Assembly (NCBI GenBank): GCA_030248225.1 | Contig: JASANE010005263.1 | Span: forward strand, 1-64,000 | DNA length: 64,000 bases | Origin: Trileptium ribeirensis | Taxonomy: Eukaryota > Nematoda > Enoplea > Enoplida > Thoracostomopsidae | Direction of reading: 5' to 3' | Shown here: piece by piece, positions 10,811-22,039 of the stretch | How positions within the stretch are numbered: position 1 is the stretch's first letter | How the letters are laid out: each line of letters opens with the position of its first letter | Made by a program: the position numbers and the translations under genes | The notes under the pieces: model-generated | What the model saw: the letters and a program-made list of their open reading frames with translations, nothing else | Databases searched by the model: none | Told to the model about the DNA's origin: nothing

Positions 10811-13800
10811 AGCCCTTCCAGGGGTTACTTGGACCCTCATTTACTTTTTTAACGATGGCGTGGATTAAAATATTAGATTTCCCTCATCAAGCCGAGTCGA
10901 TTAGTACCAAACACGACCATATTCCGAACAAAAAATTATTCTTAAATGCTACATTAAATTCGACTCAATCAATGCTTTCAAAATATATTATGCGTAGCAG
11001 TATTAATGAATGCACGCGTGAACCACTGCGAACCAGAGTTACACAGCGCGGGATTTACTTATTGCTCGGATTACAAGTCCCGGTAGAAATATATTAAGAC
11101 TGAATATTCCAACTTTTAAAATCTTCCTAAAGACAAACTCACAAAGAAATATTTCCATTGTTGTTTATATAAAGTCTAACATATCAAACGTGGCAAAAAA
11201 CATATTTTATTTTGCGGGCAACATTTCACGCGAATTTTTACTATTTCTACAAAGGCGCTGGATCGAGCCGGGATCCAGGCGAAGGTCATTAGAATAGAAT
11301 TATCGTTCATAGGTTTACTAAGGATCCTAAGCTTAACGTTCGATTCAGCGAAAACATCGAATCTACATGACAAAACATCAGTAACTACCTACTGTAACAA
11401 AAAAAGGATCGTTTGTCTAGCGGTTCTCATTAGTTTCTGCGCTTATCAATGCTTTTCCTGAACAGGGTAAGGTCGGAACTTCAGTTCGTCTGACTGAAGC
11501 TCATTCTAAACTTTAAGATTACTTTTTTCTCCAACTGCGACGTCGCTTCTCAAAAAGAAGTCTTACGGCTATTGCCATTAAGCAAAATTTCGGAATTTAA
11601 TATGATTTTAAAACATTCTACGATACATATAATACTGATCATTTAATTCACGACCATTGCACATATTTTGAGCTTTAGGTTTTACTGAAACTTAAGTTAC
11701 TTTGCTAAGTATTAATTTTACCAAGCTTTTAAAAATTCGGCCCTTATTGATAAATTATTGTCTTTCCTATAATACTCTACACAAAAACTCATAGAGAGAC
11801 AGAAAACGGAGACTTTTGGCAGTAATTTGAGAGAATAACTGCGGCGACTTGTTTCGAGAATAGATCTCACGTCATTGATATCATCCGCAGCTTAAGAACG
11901 ACCATTTGGCTATCACGGACTAAGGGGCAGAGGCGTTGTCTCAGCCCTCAGTTATAGTATCGAGGTGGCCGTAAAATTAACTCAATGCTCTAACAACTGG
12001 TCCTATTAAAATTTTCCAACGTAACTTAGGGATTGGTTGGGATCCAAAGGTCACGAGTGTACTATATGCAAGGTTTGTGATACAACTTCGCACTATCGCA
12101 ATAATTGGCGGCCCAGTGCCGAAACGCTATATACGGGGCGACAAATCTGGTTCGTCCCATGTGATTCTTCTTAACCTAGCTATTTGGATAATCTACTGAT
12201 CCTCACTCGAAAACGAGGAACACTACGGTTGAGCTCATGAGCAGGCCAATGCCAAAGTAACGAACAGCTCTAGGGTTGTCCGCAATTTTCATCAAGCTCA
12301 ACCACAATGACAATTTACCTAGTTAACTAAACCTTAGACATTTGCATGTCTGAACTATAATTCTCACGAGTAAATCATTTTACTACTTACACAAATCACT
12401 TGTCAACGCTACGAAGCGATGGTAGAAGTGTAGTGTGGGGAACCCTCTTAAGCTAACGAAGCACTAGTGCAGAGGCTTCCCAATACGGCATTTTAAGCAG
12501 GTTCTCTTCACTGACAGCTCTATGTAGAATGTATACCTATATCATACGAATGCATACTTTCACATTATTTTCGGGGCATGGGGGGTTTAGAAGTTTATTT
12601 AACTAACTAAAATCCGATTCGGCGTATAACTTGAAGCATACCTGACGCGTCCTAAGATCAGTAAATTTTCACTCTAAAACTATCAATTTGGCACTTTGCA
12701 TGCATCTCAATTCCTATAGTAATTTTAGTTCACTTTTAGCAATTTCTAACTGTTGGGACGGATCCATAACACGGCATACAACGGTCATTGCAACCGTAGA
12801 CTCGTTTCCTTACCAAAACTTAGACAACTTTACTGCCTAAACCACTCGGCTCCTCAGTCGAACCTGAAGTTCGTTGACAACTCTGCCAAAACGGTGAGGC
12901 AGACCCAAAATTTTTGATTTCTACAAATTGTGCCAGCTTTGCCCTGTGAAATTCGCACAGAGGCTGGTCTTGACCTATAATTTTGATTTCTGAGGGCCGG
13001 GTCGCCGGTCCTTTCAAAAATTGATCCGTCGGGCCGAGACCCGAGATAGCGCCCCAGCGATGTCGCTAAAATTAGTACATAAGATTTTGCAGTTCGCGAT
13101 CAAATTTACAAATTCTGGTAAATTAGATATTTCATTTGCAGCAACGGCGCATCGGAGCTCTGCGATTCCGTAGTTGTCGTGCTGCATTGATGTCAACAGT
13201 AAACAGAAAGAGAGGAAACTCAAATATGCCAAAAATGCTACAGCGAAACTAAACCGAAACCTAACATACGGAATTGACTAAGCTGGGTATGAATCTGAAA
13301 TTAGTGCTATAAACTTGAGCGGCTTTTTACTGCTCGGGTTTAAATTTATTATAATTGTAGAACGGGCCACGGCTTCGCCGGGTTCGATAGCGCAAATGGA
13401 AGGCATAAGGGCCTCTATTTGTACAACAAAAGTCGACAAAATTCCAGCATGGAATTTTGACTTATATCCGATGGCAGTTTTAGGTGAGGGCAGCCCTTTT
13501 GGGTCACCGCGCAAACGAATCCGGGTGAATGCTTTCAACCTTAGACCAAACATGTATACACAACTCAACAAAATTTAATCCGATAAGATATAAAAGAATA
13601 TTATAATGTTATTTCATAACTTGAGAATTTCATAACCATTTGATAACTATGCTGGGAATCTGGTAAATTCTCAACAAAATACCTGGAAGGAATTGAGTTT
13701 TAAAATTTTTCGCTCAGAGTGGGATGTCCCACTTTCAAACCAACGGGACAACAAACCCGACTGAATATCGATTAAATTAATAACTTTATTCAAAAGTCAG

Positions 13801-14225
13801 TTGAGTCGACCGGTCTCTTCGCTTCAACTGCAAATCTTAGTCCACGTCTGATCCCGACTGCTTTTCCAGTCTTCGACCAATAAGATAGACGATTTAATTC
13901 AGACAGGACTTCCGGTCCCTCCTTATTTCAGCCAATTAAATTATGATTTGAGACGGCTACCGTAAACCGGTGAGGGCCCCAGTCCAAAGAACATTTCTGA
14001 TATAATTAATATGATTAATTGGGTCGTTAAGATCCGATTAATCTATCTGCAGACGCCAACTTTTGGCAATCTTTCCGGGTTCCAAGACCTTAGTCAACAA
14101 AATCGTCTCCTTTCTAGCCGAATTACCCTACTTTTCCGGACGGTCTAATGCCTAACCGTCTGCCTAAAAATTCTTACCCAATTTTAAGCTGAAATTAGTC
14201 CCACTGTTTGGGCTTTTGATTATAT
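10811..14225 (-). other. Inner right arm without recognisable genes
   Basis: Mirror of 7,250-10,636. Short open frames on the minus strand at 13,014-13,232 and 12,820-13,017 correspond to left-arm sequence around 8,240-8,700, but the frames are not maintained between arms and have no recognisable domain. Several clustered mismatch patches against the left arm lie here, for example near 11,765-11,785 and 13,030-13,050. Confidence 0.55.
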
Positions 14226-14229
14226 AAAC

Positions 14230-14835
14230 TTTATTTAAATAGTAATTAAATATTCGATTAATTAATATATTAACGTAAATTGGCTATATAAAGTATGGTA
14301 AGTGTTATTCCTAACACGCTCCAGACAGATAACCTTATATTCCCTTATAACCAGACAGATAAATTATACTGCTTTATTATTTTGATATAAACAATTTTCT
14401 ATAACTATTTTATTATTAAATATATAATTAATTTTTACTGAATTAATTTATTAATATAATTTTCTTATACCTTTAATACAAAATAATATATACCAATGCC
14501 AGACAACGGGTGCGACATTATATATTTTTTTATAATTTTAATATAAAGTTTATAATTACTATTTTAATTAAATTACAAATTTATAATTCAATTATTAATA
14601 TTTACTTAAGTATTATATATACATAAATTTGCTAGTACTATTTTAATATTAAAATAAATACAGACGACAAACACACTTATACTTATACAAAATACTTATT
14701 TTATATAAATTTAATATTAAATAACCTTATTTGCTTGATAAATATATAAATATAAATTTTATAATCAAACTATATGTATTTATTATACTTATAGACCGAT
14801 ACATCAATAAATACTTACTTACGTAATAGGACAGA
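14230..14835 (-). other. Extremely AT-rich intronic block, right arm
   Basis: Mirror of 6,640-7,245. Several small indels and substitutions relative to the left arm are scattered through the A/T runs. Confidence 0.55.
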
Positions 14836-15059
14836 CGTCTGTATAAACAAGGCTTCGAAAAGTAAACAGACGCGGGACAGGGGGTGCAAAATGGGGTACC
14901 AGTCCCTTTAATGTATTCTGGGCACAAAACGGACCTCGGATACGGCGTTGGCTTTCTCAGCCGAGCATTTTAATACTAGACACGCCGATTTTGACATCAA
15001 AAATAGAACCCATCTGAATTCACGATAAAATGATCAGAGAGTTTAGGGGCTTCCGTGGG

Positions 15060-15520
15060 TCGGGATGGTTTTTGTGGGTCGAGAGACATATTTTCGTGTC
15101 GGATTAAATGGGGGAATACAACGATGGTTAACATGTCCATCGAGAAAATTCTCCCAATTTTTATGAAAAATATAGTTAGCGTGCCGGAACTACACAAACC
15201 ACAAATACTCTGTACCCGACAAAAGCGTGCATGAAATGTAGGCCAATCTTTTGCAGTTGGAGGTAGTGTAAATTTTATCTAGCTATGCAATTACGTTTCC
15301 TTATTTTGTAAAAATTCGTGAAATTATCGAGCCAAAAATGTATTTAAAATAGATAAAATGATAAGAGAGTTTAGGAGCATCAATGGGTTTCGGGTTGCTT
15401 TTTTATGAGTCGAAACATATTTTCATGTGGAATTTAATGAGTAATACAACGATGGGTAATATGTCCATCGGAGAAATTCTTTCAATTTTTATGAGGGTAC
15501 TGTACCCAAGGTGGCCGCAG
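15060..15520 (-). repeat. Two diverged tandem units of ~344 bp, right arm
   Basis: This is the mirror of 5,940-6,420. The two units are centred near 15,135 and 15,465 and show the same internal order as in the left arm, so the tandem duplication predates the separation of the arms. Confidence 0.6.
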
Positions 15521-16579
15521 CGGGCTCATCCCGGGCTCAAACAAAAGCCAATGGTACGGCAAATATAATATTTATATATAAATTAATCATTATATAAAAT
15601 AATTACCTAATTTTAATTATTGTATTTATCCAATTTCCAGCGGTGCTCCTAGTTAGTCTTTAATAAGTCTGTGGATCGCAATCGGATTTCCACGGGAACA
15701 GTCTCATTGAAAAGACAGTAACATTACCAGAAAAGTTCGCGTTGGGGACGGGATGGGCTAATCTCAACGGATCCGGAGTTATATGCCGGAACGGCAAGGT
15801 CCCTCAATTCCGAGTAGTCGGCATTGACATCTTAAAACTCGTTTTGTCAAATAACTTAGCCATTGAAAATGAGCACTGGTAGCAGATATTTTGTTTAACT
15901 TTACAAATTTCCAGTGTATTTTGTAAACTCCAACACGGGTAAATTTGATAAAAGACAAATTTTACAAATACTATAACTTTGGGTGGGCTCGGCTTCGCAC
16001 CATACTTTCAATAACTCATGGGCCAAAAATAGTAAGATATCCCAGAATACCTCACCAAACCCGACGGTTATATATGCATGTACGGCAAAATACATAGGCA
16101 AGATTATTTATTACATTTACGACCAATATCAACGGATAAAGTACTGTGGGTCGGGACCAGTGAGGTACGAAAAGATACCTCACCCAACCCGATCAACCAG
16201 CAACAAATCAACAATTGATACAAATATTACAAAGATCATAAAAGTTTCGCAAGACTGGCACAATATCAACAATCGATACAATAAAAAACAAATGGCAACA
16301 ATGATAACGAGGATATGATCGAATCAATACAGTCATAACAATGCAATCATTTATATGGCAATGATGGTACAATCACGATTACAGCAAGAGATACATGGAA
16401 GTGTGCCTTTATCGCAACCATAGTCTGACCTATCCACAGTGGGGGTGGTTACCCCATGTACGCCCCCACTCTGCCGAAACCCCGATGTTCAACTAGTTCC
16501 AAAAATTTTTTATGTCTGGAAATTTACGTTTTTTAAACAGTAATTAGCACTATTTATAATGCTAAACTAATGAAGCTCG

Positions 16580-17596
16580 CTTGCGAGCCAGAATTCAAGT
16601 GGTGAGAACAATCTCCCGAAGTCTGTTGAAGAAAGCACACGCAAACAAAGCCTACACACAGTACGCCGGTGCAGCATTATATAAACCGTAAGTGATGAGT
16701 CATAGTTACGCCCGCCGCTTTTGATAGCCAACGTATGCAGTAGACAAAACATCATACAACGAGTACAAAAACAATGAATTAACAATTTAATAATTCAATA
16801 AAACCCTAAATTGACCGTGAAAAGAACGTTAAAGAATTCAAACCGACACTTAAGAAAAATCTCATTTTTCGTACCAAGTATGAAGCAGAAGTGTGAAAAA
16901 ATATTTGCCACACAATATTCTTGACACTCGCAATGAGCTTGTCGGCCCAGAAAACCCCATATCCGACACTAAATCCAAGAATAAACACACATTCAGGTGC
17001 TTTTCCCACGACTTGTCACCAAAAATTTCGAAAACGTCATTTTTTATGCCAAGTATGAACCAGAAATGTAAAAAATATTTGCCCAACAATATTTTTAACA
17101 CTTGCAATGAGTTTATCTGCCCAGGAAACCCCATATAAGACACTAAAAGCAACAAAAACACAGATTTAGGTGCATTTCCCGCGCTTTTCACCAAATATGA
17201 AATTTGGCGCCAACTATAAGCTTATAGACAGATTGGGAAGTAGTTGAAAAACTTGTTATATATCATTGGAAAGCCCTGGTAAAGCTACATGGAATAGGCT
17301 TATTAGTTTACGGATACCTCTGTACTTATTGAGAAAAGTTGCTAAAACTGGAGGGGTGCCCGAAAATGTACCAAAATGACGTCATTTTGCCCCATCAATT
17401 TTCTCACGGCAAAAAATTCAAAATTCGGGCTCCGTCACTACACTTAAATCGACCATTGCGGTTCGAATGAGCTATCGTGCATCAAAATCCGCCAAACCTT
17501 TATCGAGATCCAGGTGCGACAGACACACACAGACAGGACCTCCTCAACCCCCTCCAGAGCCAAAATTGAAAATTCTCGTTCCACCCGCTCATCGTT
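16580..17596 (-). mobile_element. Dispersed ~0.87 kb TIR element, right-arm copy with duplicated internal unit
   Basis: This copy has the same landmarks as the one at 4,027-4,881 in reverse orientation. It carries two diverged tandem copies of an internal unit of about 172 bp. One begins at TTTCACC near 17,192 and the other at TGTCACC near 17,020. Each contains a version of the sequence TATGGGGTTTTCTGGGCC followed by CTCATTGCGAGTGTC. The 46 kb copy and the left-arm copy have only one unit. Confidence 0.7.
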
Positions 17597-17759
17597 TTTT
17601 AGCTTGAAAATACATTTACAGTAGTAAAAATGCATGAAAATCTAGAAATATTTAGTATTTTTAAGCAAAATTTATCCCCCTTCCCGCTTTTAATTTTCCC
17701 CCCAGAATGGACATGGGGGCCCCCGACGTCCCCCCACTTTTCGGAGGGCTGTGGACAGG

Positions 17760-18050
17760 CCAGCATAGTAACAATGATACAACACATTTATGACAATTAT
17801 ATACGCCAGTAAAAGTACAATCAATTTCATAAAAATACTAGAATACATGCCTTTATGGCGACAACAAACGGCATTATACGGTACATGGTAACGGTACGAT
17901 ACAACTATAACAATGGCAAAGGTATGATATAAGTATAACAATGGTATAATACATACGCATATACATGCAATTATTCATGGTAACAATAATGGCAGCGGTA
18001 TCAAGGCACAATAATAGCACAATGTATGTGTGAAGGTGACAATTCATAGT
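17760..18050 (-). repeat. Degenerate ACCATTGTTAY repeat, right arm
   Basis: This is the mirror copy of the left-arm block at 3,610-3,860, with units such as GGTATAATACATA and AACAATGGTATAA. Unit lengths and order differ slightly between arms, as expected for an unstable short repeat. Confidence 0.55.
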
Positions 18051-18996
18051 ATAGGTATAAGAAATACAGTACATAACACCTTCAAATACAACGATTACAT
18101 TGATCCATACGATCAGTTCCCTCGTACGGTTACTTGGACACACGACCTAAGCTTGTACGGGATAAGACATCGGTAGCTTGCGCTAATAAACATGCACTGG
18201 TACACAAAAGGCGCTCCAGGTTCATTCCGGACCATTGTTCCTGGGGTTAGTTCCTACGGCGGTCGTTTGCCAAAAACCCGTAAATGTATGTCCATTAGGC
18301 CGTGGTAAGAATTAATCAGTCTCGCAACGATCCAACATTAATCCGTTACGTATATATTTATATTTTAGGCACAAGACGTAAACTGACGCCGCCCGTTTTA
18401 GTCTACTGAACATAAGCCAACGGAACACCACAGTGTTAGTCAGCAAACTTTGCTGACACTTCAAAACTGTTTTCGCTAAAATAATGCGTCATTAGCAAAT
18501 ATTTCCAATAAAGTGTCAGGGGTACAGCATGCGTTGGCAATATTCTTCTATATACAAGTTTCTCAGGCGGGACCCAGCGGGGGTTAACCACCCTTTGGTT
18601 AGACGATGTAATTTTTTTGGAGTTCTCATAAAAAATTGTGCCCATGTAGTGTATAACTTCCAAAATTTCTCCAATCCCATACGATACAACGGAAAAATTC
18701 CTGACAAAACAAATACACACAAGAACCAATAAAAATATGGCCCTACTGTCATCGGACGCGCTAGGCATAGGAAAGGGTAGCAAAAAGCTGATTCGTAACC
18801 CTAAATCATACAATCGTCAATACCAGCTTTCGAAGTATTGGTCAACAGGCAGTAAATAAATATGTGCAAACATGAAAAATTTTTAATTTCAAATTTCGTT
18901 GAACAACTTTAGCAAATGCTAAAGGGTGACAGCTTGTGCTGCTCGAGATGCGTTGGACGAGTAAAACAGTTTAAAAATGTATATACAAACACAAAC

Positions 18997-19149
18997 CTTG
19001 GGAGGATGAAAGGGATAGGACTGTGGTATTTCGACGTCTATCAAAAACGTTCCGCCTTCGTACGGCGTGTCGGGTGGTCCTTTTATCTCACCACGTAAGT
19101 GAAAAAAATTGTCGCCCACAAGCTCTACTTTGATTCCAGATGTCCAGTC
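18997..19149 (-). CDS. UBE2K: UBE2K-type ubiquitin-conjugating enzyme E2, coding exon 2 (intact copy)
   Basis: This 153-bp, 51-codon exon is bounded by a TTTGCTTTCAG acceptor (ending 19,150) and an AAG|GTTTGT donor. It is phase 0 at both ends and joins directly after exon 1. It encodes the beta-sheet half of the UBC fold, including [18 protein letters not shown] and the [10 protein letters not shown] turn, ending SYPFHPPK. The next residues of the family (the HPN motif and the catalytic cysteine in ICLD) belong to a later exon, which I could not find between here and the palindrome axis. The missing continuation means either a very long intron interrupted by the fold-back or a gene truncated by the inversion. 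Confidence 0.92.
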
Positions 19150-21620
19150 CTGAAAGCAAAAAGTAGCACAGAAATAAATATAGAATAAGGTCTTCGAAAT
19201 CACAACCTGCACTAGTCGTCAGAATCGAGTGATGTTTGTATGATGCTTGATCAAAAAATTTAAACATTGGTTGAAATTTAAGCTCTTATTTTAAATTCGT
19301 CTAAGCACTATTCGAAATTATTGCGAAACCATTTGAACATTGTTCGTGTATATGTTTCAGACAACGTGTTTTCTATGTATGTATTGTTTATATATGTTTG
19401 TAGACAATCATTTCGTACAACTGTAAATGCTCAATCACAATTTTAATATGCTAAACGCCGTTTAAATGATATCCCCTAGTTGACATGGCCAAATGTAAAA
19501 GTATTTCTGCCTAATATTGTTCGATAATGTAATTATATGAAAAACATGTCGGATTTTGTCTAGTCGCACTTCCAACAGTAATATTTGGAAGGAGATTTTA
19601 AATTAAGCCAAATCTATATTCAGCGTGATACAATTTGGTTCTGTCTGCTGTTTCATCCCAAACAAAGATGAGGACAAGAATTGCGAACTGCGTGGCGGCA
19701 TTCAAACCATTATATCATATAAATCTAGTTAAGAGTGCTAGTATGCCATGGACTATACTTTCCACGTGGGCTTAAACATTTTTGTATTTACTCGAAGATC
19801 TACCCACCAAAACAGTAACCATTGGGACTACTTAGATTTAGAGTTTCCAAAATAAAATGCTACCCTCTGACATCATTACTGCTTTTAGTACAACACATAC
19901 ATTAAATACAATCGAAAAGAATTAGCTTTTACTCCTGCAACTACCTAGATCATACGACTGCATTATTGTGTTTAGCAAAAATTTTGTTGGCAGCGTAATT
20001 AAATCAAGGCAGCATTTACTATTCAGCTCCAATCTAATTTATGGAGACGATGTTCTAAGTACAAACCGAACCCCGAAGTTAACAAACGAAATCGAACTTA
20101 AACATTTTGACAGAAGCTCAACTTGAGTCCAAATCGACTGGGATTTGTATCTCAAATAGGAAAATAACAAATCCTAGTAACTCGCAAAGCGAGAGGAAAC
20201 GGGGCCATTGTGGCTATTCTGCCTTCATTGGCGAATTCGTCGTACCAAATTCAAGTCCTTAAGCCCGCTAGACCTTCCTTAAACCCCCCCTTAAATCCTC
20301 AAGTTGTTCAATGATAGCAATTACACGCCGGAAATATACTTCAGTGGCAATGCTACGGTTATTTTAGTCACACAACAAAACCGCAGAACGCTTTTATTTC
20401 TTCTTCCAATGATCAAAAAGACAAAAATTTTAAAATTTATAAATCGCAAATTTTAAGAAAAATTATAACTTAAAGAGTGATTTTTACGTAGTATATAATG
20501 CCCTTAGAACTTGCCTTATTTGATGCATACCAAGCAAATACAATTACTTTTACCGTATTTAGCAACCGCAAAAACTTAGAGAAACTTCTTATCTAGCGAA
20601 ACTACAACCATCTATATTGGAAAATGGCGAAATTTGATTAATTTCGGTACATGGTCCCGTAGGATTAATAACAGAGCCAATATGGCAACAAACTTGTCAA
20701 CAAACAAATGAAAACCAAAACAATAAAACCAACTGGTTTAACTGATTAAATAACCCTATAATCCCACAGTCCCCCTACAAGCAAAAAACGTGCTTTATAA
20801 AAAAATTTGAAATTTTCACTTTTGTGGTATTTATAAATCTTGACTCATAGCTCGAAAACGGAAAGCTGGGACAAAAAAATCATAACCTCAAATTTGTATA
20901 TAGATAAGAGGATTCTGTACAGTCGTCTCGTTTTTCATTGCAAAGCCTTTATCTCGAAATATAGGTGGCAAAATATAAATGCCCAAATTTCAGAAAATGA
21001 AACCTTAGACATCTTTCGGGCCATTTTGTCCGGACGACGTGGTCATCGTATTTAGCGTCGGGCACAAAGATAGAATTTGTGATCAAATAAAAATATTTGT
21101 GAATATGCATTGATCTGAAAAGAACACAAATTTTTTTACGATTTCTGCCGCTAAAAAACCTATTTTGGAAACTCCGCTCGCTCCGGTTCAATAATTATAG
21201 TTATCCATTTACCCACAGGAAGCGTAAAGATCATGCCTTTACAACTAGTATATCGTTGTTTTTTCATATTTATGATTTGGCCACTAAAATGCGCATTTCT
21301 GCAATCCAGGCTACACTTCATCCTAATTAAGATTTTGTCATGAACAGTCAAAAAATAAGCAAGAGTAGTACTTAATTTGGTTATTACCAGGTTTACTGGA
21401 ATGATAATTTTTCAGGTCACCTCAAAATACTTGTACGAGCAGCGGAAATCCTGGGAGACGCACTTCCCTCTATGAAGAAGCCACTTAATGCGTGGGTGCG
21501 TTAAAAAAATTAATTTAAAAAGTTAGTAATTAAATTATTTCTAGTTATATTATAAAAATTTAGACTAAAATAAATTTTAAAAAATTTACAATAATTTAAA
21601 CAATCGTGCCTCCCACTTAC
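19150..21620 (-). other. UBE2K: UBE2K intron 1 (right arm)
   Basis: This 2.47 kb interval lies between the exon 1 donor and the exon 2 acceptor on the minus strand. Its mirror is 1-2,479. I see no coding similarity, RNA gene or recognisable transposon in it. The left-arm mirror has a ten-C run at about 1,090-1,100 that is replaced by AT-rich sequence in this arm. Confidence 0.75.
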
Positions 21621-21683
21621 ATCGTCGGGCTTCTCGAATTCTTTGTAATCTCGTTGTATTCTTTGCAGCGCTATATTAGCCAT
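21621..21683 (-). CDS. UBE2K: UBE2K-type ubiquitin-conjugating enzyme E2, coding exon 1
   Basis: The minus strand reads ATG at 21,683-21,681 and encodes 21 residues beginning MANIALQRIQRDYKEF, the characteristic N-terminal helix of UBE2K/E2-25K (HIP2). The exon ends GAT followed by the consensus donor GTAAGT (21,620-21,615), phase 0, matching exon 2. UBE2K accepts ubiquitin from E1 on a catalytic cysteine and builds mainly K48-linked chains in the cytosol and nucleus. Family members are about 200 residues with a C-terminal UBA domain; only residues 1-21 are here. Upstream, TTTGTTTCAG ends at 21,702, so the start codon may sit in an exon spliced to a separate 5' leader. Transcription runs leftward into the inverted repeat. 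Confidence 0.9.
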
Positions 21684-21704
21684 TAGAAATACGTATCTGC
21701 ACTG

Positions 21705-22039
21705 AAACAAACGGAATAATACATTGCTAATTTTATACACGCCTCATTTCTGGCGCGGTATCGAAGTTCAGTCTGTCCTCGCCTGGAACATGTAACTCCA
21801 GATTAAAGACTTCAGTTCGAAAAGATATTAAGCTTTGATAAGGCATCCGAAGTAGAGCAAGCAAACTAATGCAGAGTATCCGACATCTCTGCTAAAAGTA
21901 TCGTCTAACAACCCGTCAATTGCAGACACCAGAGGTCTACGCTAGGATTTGAATCTAATACAAAAAATGCTCAAGGACTAGTTGGTCATAAATTAGTTCA
22001 GTACTGATGTATGGCGTGCGTACTGGTGGCACCTGGTGT
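21705..22039 (-). other. Region upstream of UBE2K coding exon 1
   Basis: About 335 bp lies between the putative 5' acceptor of UBE2K and the start of the first non-LTR fragment. It probably holds the end of a 5' leader intron or the promoter side of the gene. I see no TATA-type box or other element that I would defend. Confidence 0.4.

Larger units (their letters stand above)
10811..21609 (-). repeat. Right arm of the ~21.6 kb imperfect inverted repeat
   Basis: This is the reverse complement of bases 1-10,636. It is about 160 bp longer, and nearly all of the excess is one extra 172-bp tandem unit inside a dispersed element (16,850-17,195). This arm holds the intact version of UBE2K exon 2 and is continuous with intact exon 1 just outside the aligned part (21,621-21,683). 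No transposon insertion is present in one arm and absent from the other, which is notable given how densely the rest of the window is invaded. Confidence 0.93.

Noticed and set aside
18436..18813. Minus-strand 125-codon frame just downstream of UBE2K exon 2 as the next exon
   Set aside because: Its translation lacks the HPN and catalytic cysteine region of E2 enzymes, and the left-arm mirror is frameshifted.
1..21609. A Maverick/Polinton or other giant DNA transposon with very long inverted ends
   Set aside because: The arms contain an exon and introns of a host E2 gene and no polymerase, integrase or capsid-like frame. The spacer is only about 174 bp.
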